Shown piece after piece: positions 10,901-19,028 of a DNA stretch of 64,000 bases. The position numbers and the translations under genes were made by a program. A model generated the notes under the pieces. The model was not told where the DNA came from and made no database searches. It saw only the letters and a program-made list of their open reading frames with translations. Origin of the DNA: Nemertoderma westbladi (Eukaryota > Xenacoelomorpha > Nemertodermatida > Nemertodermatidae); NCBI GenBank assembly GCA_032718475.1, contig JAUCBJ010000326.1, positions 1 to 64,000 on the forward strand. Direction: 5' to 3'. The stretch's first letter is position 1; every line of letters starts with the position of its first letter.

Positions 10901-11242
10901 AATGCACACATCTCCAACCAGACACTATATAACATTGGAGGTGTCTCATTGGTTCCCCCAAGCTTGACACTAGAACAAAATAGAGTCCGCTTTGCAGGAC
11001 ATTGCTTTCGCCGTGAGGACCAGCCAGTGCATAATCTTGTACTTTGGCAGCCTCATGGAGTGAATAAGCATGGTGGACAGCCCATGACTTTCTTGAGACG
11101 CATCTTAAAGGACACTGGCCTTGAAGATGCGGATGATCTAGTAAATGTCATGGGTGATAGGGAGTTGTGGCGGTGCAATTTTGTCGATAAGCCGGCACAG
11201 CATTCTTAAAAATGCAGCTGCAATGCAGCATGCCGATCCTAG
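7955..11242 (+). mobile_element. Full-length RTE-like LINE retrotransposon
   Basis: A compact non-LTR element of about 3.3 kb: 27-bp 5' leader, one ORF, and a 3'UTR of about 33 bp ending in a short (TAG)n tail. It is bounded by a 10-bp target duplication. The 3'UTR contains palindromic GCAGCTGC and the repeats ATGCAGCTGCAATGCAGCAT, a plausible hairpin for reverse-transcriptase recognition. The same 3' end occurs in the five copies within the satellite array at 19029-51488. An intact ORF, both ends and a visible duplication argue for a recent insertion. It lies in sense orientation in the zinc-finger gene's first intron. Confidence 0.85.
7982..11209 (+). CDS. LINE ORF: endonuclease-reverse transcriptase
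   Basis: A 1,075-residue polyprotein for target-primed reverse transcription. Residues 1-90 are Pro/Ser-rich without a known domain. An APE-type endonuclease spans about 95-350, with QEHR (131-134), YSPTS (213-217), GDFN (248-251), QIDHIL (310-315) and SDHR (337-340). A linker precedes the reverse transcriptase at about 565-850: FRGISLIS near 636-643, FVDFFKAFD (704-712) with the first catalytic Asp, GVLQGD (762-767) and FADD (817-820). A thumb/C-terminal region with YLGSWIRKSG, LLYGSPCWALT and RFAGHCFRRED follows. All catalytic residues seen are intact. Single-ORF layout, length and the very short 3'UTR fit the RTE/RTE-X group; clade assignment needs a tree. Confidence 0.92.
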   Translation: MDYISNAEVQPLEASGMTGHNRPHRRQLSPDRLPVSPPTGERAANNYLSPFPDDLSGPNPGSPGRPDCEWERDSGVGGYSHVPPRPTKPLVNLRQVTRLASVNTLTLGSPMRQGELTALADKLSLSAVGVQEHRMQTGQTDEVLIKDMGGGWRLALASADDSGNGGIGLLMNPTAHAALDKIDQISNRIIRCHFSCSGRLAKKFPKVVLIVCYSPTSVAPVEEVENFYHNLQAATDGVDQHAFLTFLGDFNASLHQSPTSPWVYSNSVNRNSVHLQDFISGNGLFSAGTQFKKRTGKLWTHSGPSGHKSQIDHILFRRKYRSSIQDCNAFTLRPFSSDHRLIVAKVRLSLRASRTTKSALPRHDWSSLLQQPSVRSSFTLQLSNRYEALASEAADHCEGYTAFTEAVKLAAAETVPVYPRNRKRAPWTDNKIQKCRNDLYKAQKESRLKQTTAAKNAVKAASRSLNRQYSVNLQELINQQVDAINDADDSRQSSQAWRSINLLAGRKSQPTTKVKAESPADRLNGWKAHFEKLLNNDRVLPDNFIEVKVSESVLPDIPIGDISFAEVKAAAKSIKTNRASGVDGVPPEVFKIPECLKLIYPIIVDMYRTTRVPQEMKTNKLVPVPKKGNLTLYGSFRGISLISIAAKLYNRILLNRIRDPIERLLRGNQNGFRKGRRTMEPIFALRRIIEELSKKKDRNLAVIFVDFFKAFDSVSRSRMFSILSLYGIPDEIIAAIRSVYDGSTTFVSTVDGDTEPFEVLWGVLQGDTLAPFLFIIVVDYVLRMSLDHHNDDGVMITPPTGSRSRGNPAKYLTDLDFADDLGVLSESLEGAQRLLSSLEHAASSVGLFINSRKTKILTVNFESPQQVSDRMSISSKDGMLEHVDDFCYLGSWIRKSGEDLRIRKGKAWAALNRLSRIWKSPRINRKLKVRLFRAAVVPVLLYGSPCWALTAEDTKSLDGTFTRMLRRVHCVKFNAHISNQTLYNIGGVSLVPPSLTLEQNRVRFAGHCFRREDQPVHNLVLWQPHGVNKHGGQPMTFLRRILKDTGLEDADDLVNVMGDRELWRCNFVDKPAQHS

Positions 11243-11248
11243 TAGTAG

Positions 11249-11696
11249 GCTAGACCTGTCCCATCTCCACCCGCCTGACCTGTCCCATCTCCACCCGCCT
11301 AGACCTGTCCCATTTCCACCCGCCTAGACCCTGTCCCATCTCCACCCGCCTAGACCTGTCCCATTTCCACCCGCCTAGACTTGTCCTATCTCCACCCGCC
11401 TAGACCTGTCCCATCTCCACCCGCCTAGACCTGTCCCATCTCCACCCGCCTAGACCTGTCCCATCTCCACCCGCCTAGACCTGTCCCATCTCCACCCGCC
11501 TAGACCTGTCCCATCTCCACCCGCCTAGACCTGTCCCATCTCCGCCCGCCTAGACTTGTCCCATTTCCACCCGCCTAGACCCTGTCCCATCTCCACCCGC
11601 CTAGACCTGTCCCATTTCCACCCGCCTAGACCTGTCCTATCTCCACCCGCCTAGACCTGTCCCATCTCCACCCGCCTAGACCTGTCGGAGAAGACG
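11249..11696 (+). repeat. 25-bp minisatellite
   Basis: About 17-18 units with blocks CCTAGACCTGTCCCATCT and CCACCCG. Variants are TTTCC, TTGTCC and CCCTG. It starts directly at the LINE target duplication (GGCTAGACCTG), so it was probably present before the LINE arrived. Confidence 0.9.
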
Positions 11697-11930
11697 GGTT
11701 AAGAAGACGGACAAGTCCATTAAATATAAAATAATATTAAATTAAAAGGTTATAATAAAATAGGTGATGATTACTCAGAAATGTCACAAACAGTTAATTA
11801 AATTTATTTAATTTAATAAATCCAACATAAACTAGAATCTCATTAACGGATTAATTTCTAGACTTGCCAGGTGCCTTATAAGCTTGCTTCCAGCGCCTGG
11901 CCAGATCTTTGTTGGTATCACTCAGATGTG
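11697..11930. other. AT-rich spacer between minisatellites
   Basis: Unique AT-rich intron sequence separating the 25-bp array from the G-rich repeat. No feature was recognised. Confidence 0.5.
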
Positions 11931-12057
11931 GGGGTGGGGGGGGGGGGGTAGATAGGCAGTAGATAGGAGGGGGTGGGGGGGGGGGGGTAGATAGGCAGTA
12001 GATAGGAGGGGGTGGGGGAGGGGTAGATAAGCAGTAGATAGGGGGGGGGGGGGGGTA
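11931..12057 (+). repeat. G-run tandem repeat, G-quadruplex prone
   Basis: Three to four units combine runs of 5-16 G with TAGATAGGCAGTAGATAGGA. The G-rich strand is the transcribed-sense strand of the zinc-finger gene. Multiple G runs of five or more within about 130 bp could form quadruplexes in DNA or pre-mRNA (inference). Confidence 0.75.
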
Positions 12058-14670
12058 GAGAGACCTGTCCTATCCCCAACCCGCGTAGACCTGTCCCATC
12101 CCTAACCCGTGTAGACCTGTCCCATCCCTAACCCGCGTAGACGTGTCCCATCCCTAACCCGCGTAGACCTGTCCCATCCCTAACCCGCGTAGACCTGTCC
12201 CATCCCTAACCCGCGAGACATGTCCCATCCCTAACCCGCGTAGACCTGTCCCCTCCCTAACCCGCGTAGACCTGTCCCATACCTAACCCGCGTAGACCTG
12301 TCCCATCCCTAACCCGCGTAGACCTGTCCCATCCCTAACCCGCGTAGACCTTGTCCCATCCCTAACCCGCGTAGACCTGTCCCATCCCTAACCCGCGTAG
12401 ACCTGTCCCATCCCTAACCCGCGTAGACCTGTCCCATCCCTAACCCGCGTAGACCTGTCCCATCCCTAACCCGCGTAGACCTGTCCCACCCCTAACCCGC
12501 GTAGACCTGTCCCATCCCTAACCCGCGTAGACCTGTCCCATCCCTAACCCGCGTAGACCTGTCCCATCCCTAACCCGCGTAGACCTGTCCCATCCCTAAC
12601 CCGCGTAGACCTGTCCCATCCCTAACCCGCGTAGACCTGTCCCATCCCTAACCCGCGTAGACCTGTCCCATCCCTAACCCGCGTAGACCTGTCCCATCCC
12701 TAACCCGCGTAGACCTGTCCCATCTCTAACCCGCGTAGACCTGTCCCATCCCTAACCCGCGTAGACATGTCCCATCCCTAACCCGCGTAGACCTGTCCCC
12801 TCCCTAACCCGCGTAGACCTGTCCCATCCCTAACCCGCGTAGACCTGTCCTATTCCTAACCCGCGCAGACCTGTCCCATCCCTAACCTGCGTAGACCTGT
12901 CCCATCCATAACCCGCGTAGAACTGTCCCATACCTAACCCGCATAGACCTGTCCCATTCCTAACCCGCGTAGACCTGTCCCATCCCTAACCCGCGTAGAC
13001 CTGTCCCATCCCTAACCTGCGTAGACCTGTCCCATCCATAACCCGCGTAGAACTGTCACATTCCTAACCCGCGTAGACCTGTCCCATCCCTAACCCGCGT
13101 AGACCTGTCCCCTCCCTAACCCGCGTAGACCTGTCCCATACCTAACCCGCATAGACCTGTCCCATTCCTAACCCGTGTAGACCTGTCCCATCCTTAACCC
13201 GCGTAGACCTGTCCCATCCCTAACCTGCGTAGACCTGTCCCATCCATAACCCGCGTAGAACTGTCCCATTCCTAACCCGCGTAGACCTGTCCCATCCCTA
13301 ACCCGCGTAGACCTGTCCCATCCCTAACCCGCGTAGACCTGTCCCATCCCTAACCCGCGTAGACCTGTCCCATCCCTAACCTAACCCGCGTAGACCTGTC
13401 CCATCCCTAACCCACGTAGACCAGTCCCATCCCTAACCCACGTAGACCTGTCCCATCCCTAACCCACGTAGACCTGTCCCATCCCTAACCCGCGTAGACT
13501 TGTCCCATCCCTAACCCGCGTAGACATGTCACATTCCTAACCCACGTAGACCTGTCCCATCCCTAACCCAAGTAGACCTGTCACATCCCTAACCCGCCTA
13601 GACCTGTCCCATCTCCACCCGCCTAGACTTGTCCCATTTCCACCCGCCTAGACCCTGTCCCATCTCCACCCGCCTAGACCTGTCCCATTTCCACCCGCGT
13701 AGACCTGTCCCATCTCTAACCTGCGTAGACCTGTCCCATCCCTAACCCGCGTAGACATGTCCCATCCCTAACCCGCGTAGACCTGTCCCCTCCCCTAACC
13801 CGCGTAGACCTGTCCCATACCTAACCCGCATAGACCTGTCCCATTCCTAACCCGCGTAGACCTGTCCCATCCCTAACCCGCGTAGACCTGTCCCATCCCT
13901 AACCCGCGTAGACCTGTCCCATCCCTAACCCGCGAGACATGTCCCATCCCTAACCCGCGTAGACCTGTCCCATACCTAACCCGCGTAGACCTGTCCCATC
14001 CATAACCCGCGTAGACCTGTCCCATCCCTAACCCGCGCAGACCTGTCCCATCCCTAACCCGCGTAGACCTGTCCCATCCTTAACCCGCGTAGACCTGTCC
14101 CATCCCTAACCCGCATAGACCTGTCCCATTCCTAACCCGCGTAGACCTGTCCCATCCCTAACCCGCGCAGACCTGTCCCATCCCTAACCTGCGTAGACCT
14201 GTCCCATCCCTAACCCGCGTAGAACTGTCCCATTCCTAACCCGCGTAGACCTGTCCCATCCCTAACCCGCGTAGACCTGTCCCATCCCTAACCTGCGTAG
14301 ACCTGTCCCATCCTTAACCCGCATAGAACTGTCCCATTCCTAACCCGCGTAGACCTGTCCCATCCCTAACCCGCGTAGACCTGTCCCATCCCTAACCCAC
14401 GTAGACCAGTCCCATCCCTAACCCGCGTAGACCTGTCCCATCCCTAACCCACGTAGACCTGTCCCATCCCTAACCCACGTAGACCTGTCCCATCCCTAAC
14501 CCGCGTAGACTTGTCCCATCCCTAACCCGCGTATACATGTCCCATTCCTAACCCACGTAGACCTGTCCCATCCCTAACCCACGTAGACCTGTCACATCCC
14601 TAACCCGCGTAGACCTGTCCCATCCCTAACCCACGTAGACCTGTCTCAACCCCACCCCGCGGAGACCTGA
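12058..14670 (+). repeat. 26-bp minisatellite containing CCCTAACCC
   Basis: About 100 units with blocks GTAGACCTGTCCCATCCC and TAACCCGC. It shares TAGACCTGTCCCAT with the 25-bp array, so the two are related. Local blocks of variants (GTAGAACTGTCCCATTCC, CTAACCTGC, AACCCACG) recur in the same order, showing multi-unit duplication. Each unit carries CCCTAACCC, which resembles the animal telomere C-strand, but the 26-bp period shows it is not a telomeric tract. Confidence 0.92.
13597..13698 (+). repeat. Island of 25-bp units inside the 26-bp array
   Basis: Here the units switch to the CTCCACCCGCCTAGAC type. They carry the same run of variants seen at about 11550-11640 (TTGTCCCATTTCC, then GACCCTGTCCCATCTCC, then CCATTTCC). 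This indicates transfer of a block from the first array by conversion or duplication. Confidence 0.75.
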
Positions 14671-14790
14671 TTACATTGGGTGTCAGATTCATTCAATCTG
14701 TAACTTTCCTTCCCGATAATACTCTTCTTATTTTAACATAATTATTTCACTTATAAATAAATTAATATAAATAAATATCTCATTTGTTAG

Positions 14791-16968
14791 GATGGAGGTT
14801 CACGATGAAGTGTCTGATACGTCTCTTCGTAAAACGACCAACGATATTCCGTCGCATTCGGTGAAACTTGTTTCAGAGTATCCCACACCAGAGGCCCGCC
14901 AAACCAACGTACAAAACGTCACACGAAAGAGATGGAAGTGCAAAGTTTGTTCGGAAAGTTTCATCTGTAAGCCCAACCTAGATATGCACAGCCGTCGTCA
15001 CAACGGACCGAAACATTTCCCCTGCGGGATGTGCGATAGAAAGTTTCAGTTTCGGATGGAACTCGCACACCATATGAAATGGCACCAACAGCATCAGGAA
15101 TCATCAGCAAGTGTTACTGACGAAGTGCACCAGGAAACTTATACGGTTTCTCCAAGTGGTATTGACGAAATACGCCAGGAATCACCCACTATTGTACCAT
15201 ATGGTATTGATGGAGCATTCAATTGCACAACTGTTGAGTCGAATTTTGTTGATAACCAATTCAATGCCATTGATAATATAAAAGTACCTTTGCGGCCAGG
15301 AGGCAGTGATTTTTCAATGAATTGCGATTATGTTTCGTTTAATGATTCCCCTGTTGACCTCTCAGGTTACATACCTACCAATCCGTCGACGCCTCTGTTG
15401 CAAAACCTATCGAATGTGGGCGCCAATTCTGACCCTCTCGATTTGACATCGGGGAATGTTCCCATCGACCTGTCTAGGGAATCCTCCCTCACAACGCATA
15501 GTTCGCAAACTCCGTTGATTGGTCAGTCTATCAATCGTAAACCAGCCGCACAAATGTCTGGTTTTCGCGATATGACCAACTCCATGCAGATTAAACAAAT
15601 TCCAAATATCCCGGCGAGGGGCGAAGCGATGAAACGCGATGTCCATCGGTTCCACAGTTTCTGCGGAATTTGCGGCGCGGAATTCTGGGATTTGAAAGTA
15701 TTTTTGAGTCACGTGGAGACCCACACGATCGAGCGACCGGATAGTCGCGGTCTATCGAGCGGATATAACCCGGAAGGGGTGAAACAGCTGCTCAATTCCC
15801 GCGAACAACTTCCGCCCCCCACAGATACTCGATATTCCTTTACGTGCGGAATCTGCGGCGATTTGTTTAGAGACAACCAAGTCTTCCGGCATCACGTAGA
15901 CACAGTACATAATAATGACGTCACGCCAACTGGTCCCTCCTTCCCACCAACGAGTCAGCAATTTAAATGCTCTATTTGCGGTTCCATCTGCCATTCCCTT
16001 CCAGAGTTTCAGACTCACGTGTTGTCGCATAGCAACGGAAACTCTTGTTCCACTTGTCATGAAACATTCCCTTCAGCCTGGGAACTGCAAGGTCACCTGC
16101 GTGGCGGGAAATGTCTTCCTTTTGCTGGCCGAACGGCTTCAGTCTGCCAGCTGTGTCCGGCAGCGTTTGATTCTATCGCCCAGTTGGCCAATCACAACCG
16201 AGCTCAGCATCCCACCGTCATCGACAAATACTATAGTATATCCAGGAATGTCCCAGTCAACCAATTACATCAGCATCAGTCTATGAAGAGACCCTGGTAT
16301 CCAATGAATTCATCGGTAATTATTAACCAGATGGGCAACAATCCCAGTGCTTCGGAATACATTTACGATTCGCCCAATCCTCAGCAGCAGACACCTTTAT
16401 ACGACCCCGCCCTCTGGGTCTTTATGCAACAACAGCAGATGCAACAAATGAAACTGGCTCAACCACTTGGTGGCGTGGCTAACAGACTGCCTGATCCCCT
16501 CAATCAAGTAATGAAACAGATGGAAGATTTAGTTGCGCCGCCTAGTGGCTACAACCACATCGATCAGTTCCCAACCAATCAAGTTCTCAAAGCTAGTATG
16601 TCGCAACGTACCAGTCCTGAGATGAAGAGTCAATTCCCAATTGGTCAGAATCAATCATCATCTGTGTACGCTGGTAGCCAATCGAAGCCGCTCGTGTATG
16701 ACTCTCGTAGAACTACTGCGGAATCTGTAGTGCCCCACAGCGAAGTATCTCCAAGGGGGAAGTTTAAATGTCGCATCTGTAAAGTTGGATTGAGTGATAG
16801 TCGCACTCTCGCTGTACATATGCAATCGCACTGGGGTGAGAAGCGATTCGAATGCCGCTACTGCCCGAAACATTTCAAATATTCCTGGGACCGTAAACGC
16901 CACGAGCAGTTGCATTCCGGAGATTATTCCTTCAAGTGTCCCGTTTGTAATGCCGGATATATTAGAAG
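14791..16968 (+). CDS. C2H2 zinc-finger protein, coding exon 2
   Basis: Encodes the end of codon 339 to two bases of codon 1065. Fingers have first cysteines near residues 389 and 417, then after a long acidic/Ser-rich linker near 630, 690, 731, 758 (ends GGKC), 790, 998, 1026 and 1054. The last, FKCPVCNAGYIRR, is completed by exon 3. The linker contains PVDLS (526-530; 15350-15364), PLDLT (554-558; 15434-15448) and PIDLS (563-567; 15461-15475). These match the PxDLS motif that recruits CtBP corepressors in other zinc-finger repressors. A Gln/Met-rich stretch (QQQQMQQMK) lies near 16427-16450. The exon ends AGAAG|GTAAGT. A repressor role is inferred, not shown. Confidence 0.88.
15350..15475 (+). 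other. Three clustered CtBP-type PxDLS/T motifs
   Basis: Within 42 residues of the exon 2 linker occur PVDLS, PLDLT and PIDLS. PxDLS binding to the CtBP cleft is established for repressors of animals. Three copies this close are unlikely by chance, and the flanking linker is disordered in composition, as such docking motifs usually are. Confidence 0.7.
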
Positions 16969-17607
16969 GTAAGTGAACTTCAGTAACCCTCGATATAATT
17001 AGTTACCTGTATAACTAATATTAAACCTGTTTGTCTACCTACAGAGCCACAGTCTACATCTCATTGGCTATAATATAAAACCGACATACACAGTGTTTAT
17101 AGACCTGAGGTACTGTAGTTATCAGTCTGAATCCCTTTATGAAAAATATTGGAGTAGCTTGAAATAATTGTGGGGCGAGCCACGTAAGTCCTGGCGAGCC
17201 TTAGAGTAGGGGTATACTTAGTGGACCGTCTTTCGTCTATTCTCGAATATTTATTACGTAACTAAGAGAGCCGCTTAACTACATAAACCAATATTGGATA
17301 TTAAGTAGTGAGTTCCGTTTTGGAGTTCGCCTTGCTGACACTAAAGTTGCAATAACTTTTGAGTGTTTAAATGGATTTTGATCAAATTACTTGCAAACCT
17401 TTTCTGCTTCGATGCGATGCTCTGTCAATACATGTAATAAAATTTAAGAAATTCCACCCAAAGTAATTTATTTTACTTTAATTATTATTTATTTTATTTT
17501 ACTGGAAAAAAAGCAAAATCAATAACTAATATTACACTTATATTTTATATTCACCCAATGAGTTCTGTTCAATATAAAATAATGATAAATATTTTCATTT
17601 TCTTTAG
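16969..17607 (+). other. Intron 2 of the zinc-finger gene
   Basis: A 639-bp GT-AG intron: donor GTAAGTG at 16969, acceptor TTTTCTTTAG ending at 17607 after a T-rich tract. The phase is 2, with an AG|G Arg codon across the junction, as in intron 1. No gene lies inside. Confidence 0.88.
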
Positions 17608-18190
17608 GGATCAGCTCCGAGACCATATGATGAAGATCCACCAAACATCCGATTTCGGAATTCCTTTCGAGACCAGCGACACAAAGTCTACGATTCAGAC
17701 AGCCGATAATAATAGTGTTTCTAACTTCGTTGACACAAAGCCGGAAGATTCTCCGGATAATTTATCGGTAGATCCGCGGAAAGTCGCTGAGAATGTCGGA
17801 GTTTCGTGTGAGCGAGTCGATACGGACGGGACGGAGAACCACAACGAGGGGAGTTGTGATCATAGTGAGTCATCGGTAGAGAGCGAACCCGAACCGATGG
17901 CGGTGGGAGATATCGATACAGAAACTCAATCACCATTGGTTGTCTGTAGCGGTGGGAGTGAGCCAATCACATCGCTTCTTGCGAAGGGGCGTCATTCGGA
18001 ATCCCAAAAGAATATCTGCGATATTTGCGGGAAAATGTTTAAATACAAGTGGGATTTGAAGCGTCATCTAACGATTCACACTGGAACTGAGCCGTACCGC
18101 TGCAACCAATGCGACGTTGGGTTTATCAGGTCTGACCAATTAAAAGTTCACGTTGAGAAATCCAAATGCAACCCAAACACTGTTCCGTAA
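17608..18190 (+). CDS. C2H2 zinc-finger protein, last coding exon
   Basis: Encodes residues 1065-1258 and the TAA at 18188-18190. The first residues DQLRDHMMKIH complete the finger begun by FKCPVCNAGYIRR (C-x2-C-x12-H-x4-H). An acidic Ser/Glu-rich linker of about 120 residues follows. Two terminal fingers come next: ICDICGKMFKYKWDLKRH..H near residue 1202, and YRCNQCDVGFIRS...HVEKSKC near 1230, the latter ending in Cys instead of His. The paired terminal fingers closely resemble the FECRYC/FKCPVC pair at the end of exon 2 (KYSWDRKRH versus KYKWDLKRH; GYIRRDQL versus GFIRSDQL), so one pair probably arose by internal duplication. Confidence 0.88.
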
Positions 18191-19028
18191 TTTAAGCTCC
18201 GTAATTAATTAAATTAAATAACTAATCCTAATTAACTTTGCAATATGAATAACAACGCGATTGATTTGAATATTATTAATTACTTATTATATTAGGTTGT
18301 ATATTGTTGGGCTTTTTTAAATTTATTGTTGTAATTAAATAGAAATAGTTTGGAAAGTGAAACATTTTAATATATAATTTGTGTATCGGAACGCCATAGA
18401 ATACTACATTTAGTACGAAATATACCCGGTATGACTTTATTCATGTACAGTTTTGTACGGACTGTGGGGTGGGGGCGTTAAACGCAATACCTTTGTTAAA
18501 TAATAATGAGGCTGGCATTTTTGGGTAGAGGACCATGTCAGACGTCGGAATATTATTGGTGTTCGGTATAGGTAATTCTGAATTCTCGAACTACTCACCA
18601 AAAGCAGCTAGTTAGTCGACCCCATACCCAATTATCTACTGGCTGAAAATAAATGCAATCAATTTAACCCATCGCGTACCAAAGATGAATTTATTAATAT
18701 AAATAATAAATAAATGTTATAAATTTAATAAATTTTTACTTCTAAGGACCAAGAAAAATATACTTGATTGGACCAAGGTTTATTTTCTTGTCTTACCAGA
18801 GATTTTTATATATCATTAAAGAGGATGACCATATTATTAATTATCCTACCCTCAATTATCCTGCCGCATTTTACCATTTTCGAAATTTTCAGATCTTTCA
18901 TATGAGCCCCATGGGCGGCATACTCTTATCGCCTTAATCATTTGTAACAAAATTATGGGCTAAATTGAAATTAAATTGCTTAAATTATGTGATTTAAACC
19001 AGTAGGAATTTTTCCTGCCCAACACGAA
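18191..19028 (+). other. 3' flank of the zinc-finger gene
   Basis: AT-rich, with no further gene. AATAAA at 18705-18710 within AAATAATAAATAAATG is a candidate polyadenylation signal about 515 bp after the stop. Other A/T runs make the choice uncertain. Confidence 0.4.

Larger units (their letters stand above)
7069..14790 (+). other. Intron 1 of the zinc-finger gene (7.7 kb)
   Basis: The donor is GTAAGT at 7069 and the acceptor CATTTGTTAG ends at 14790. The phase is 2 (AG|G). The intron is filled by a decayed LINE piece, a 30-bp minisatellite, a full-length LINE in sense orientation, and 25/26-bp minisatellites plus a G-rich repeat. Junction reading frames and completion of a zinc finger across it support this pairing. 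Confidence 0.85.
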
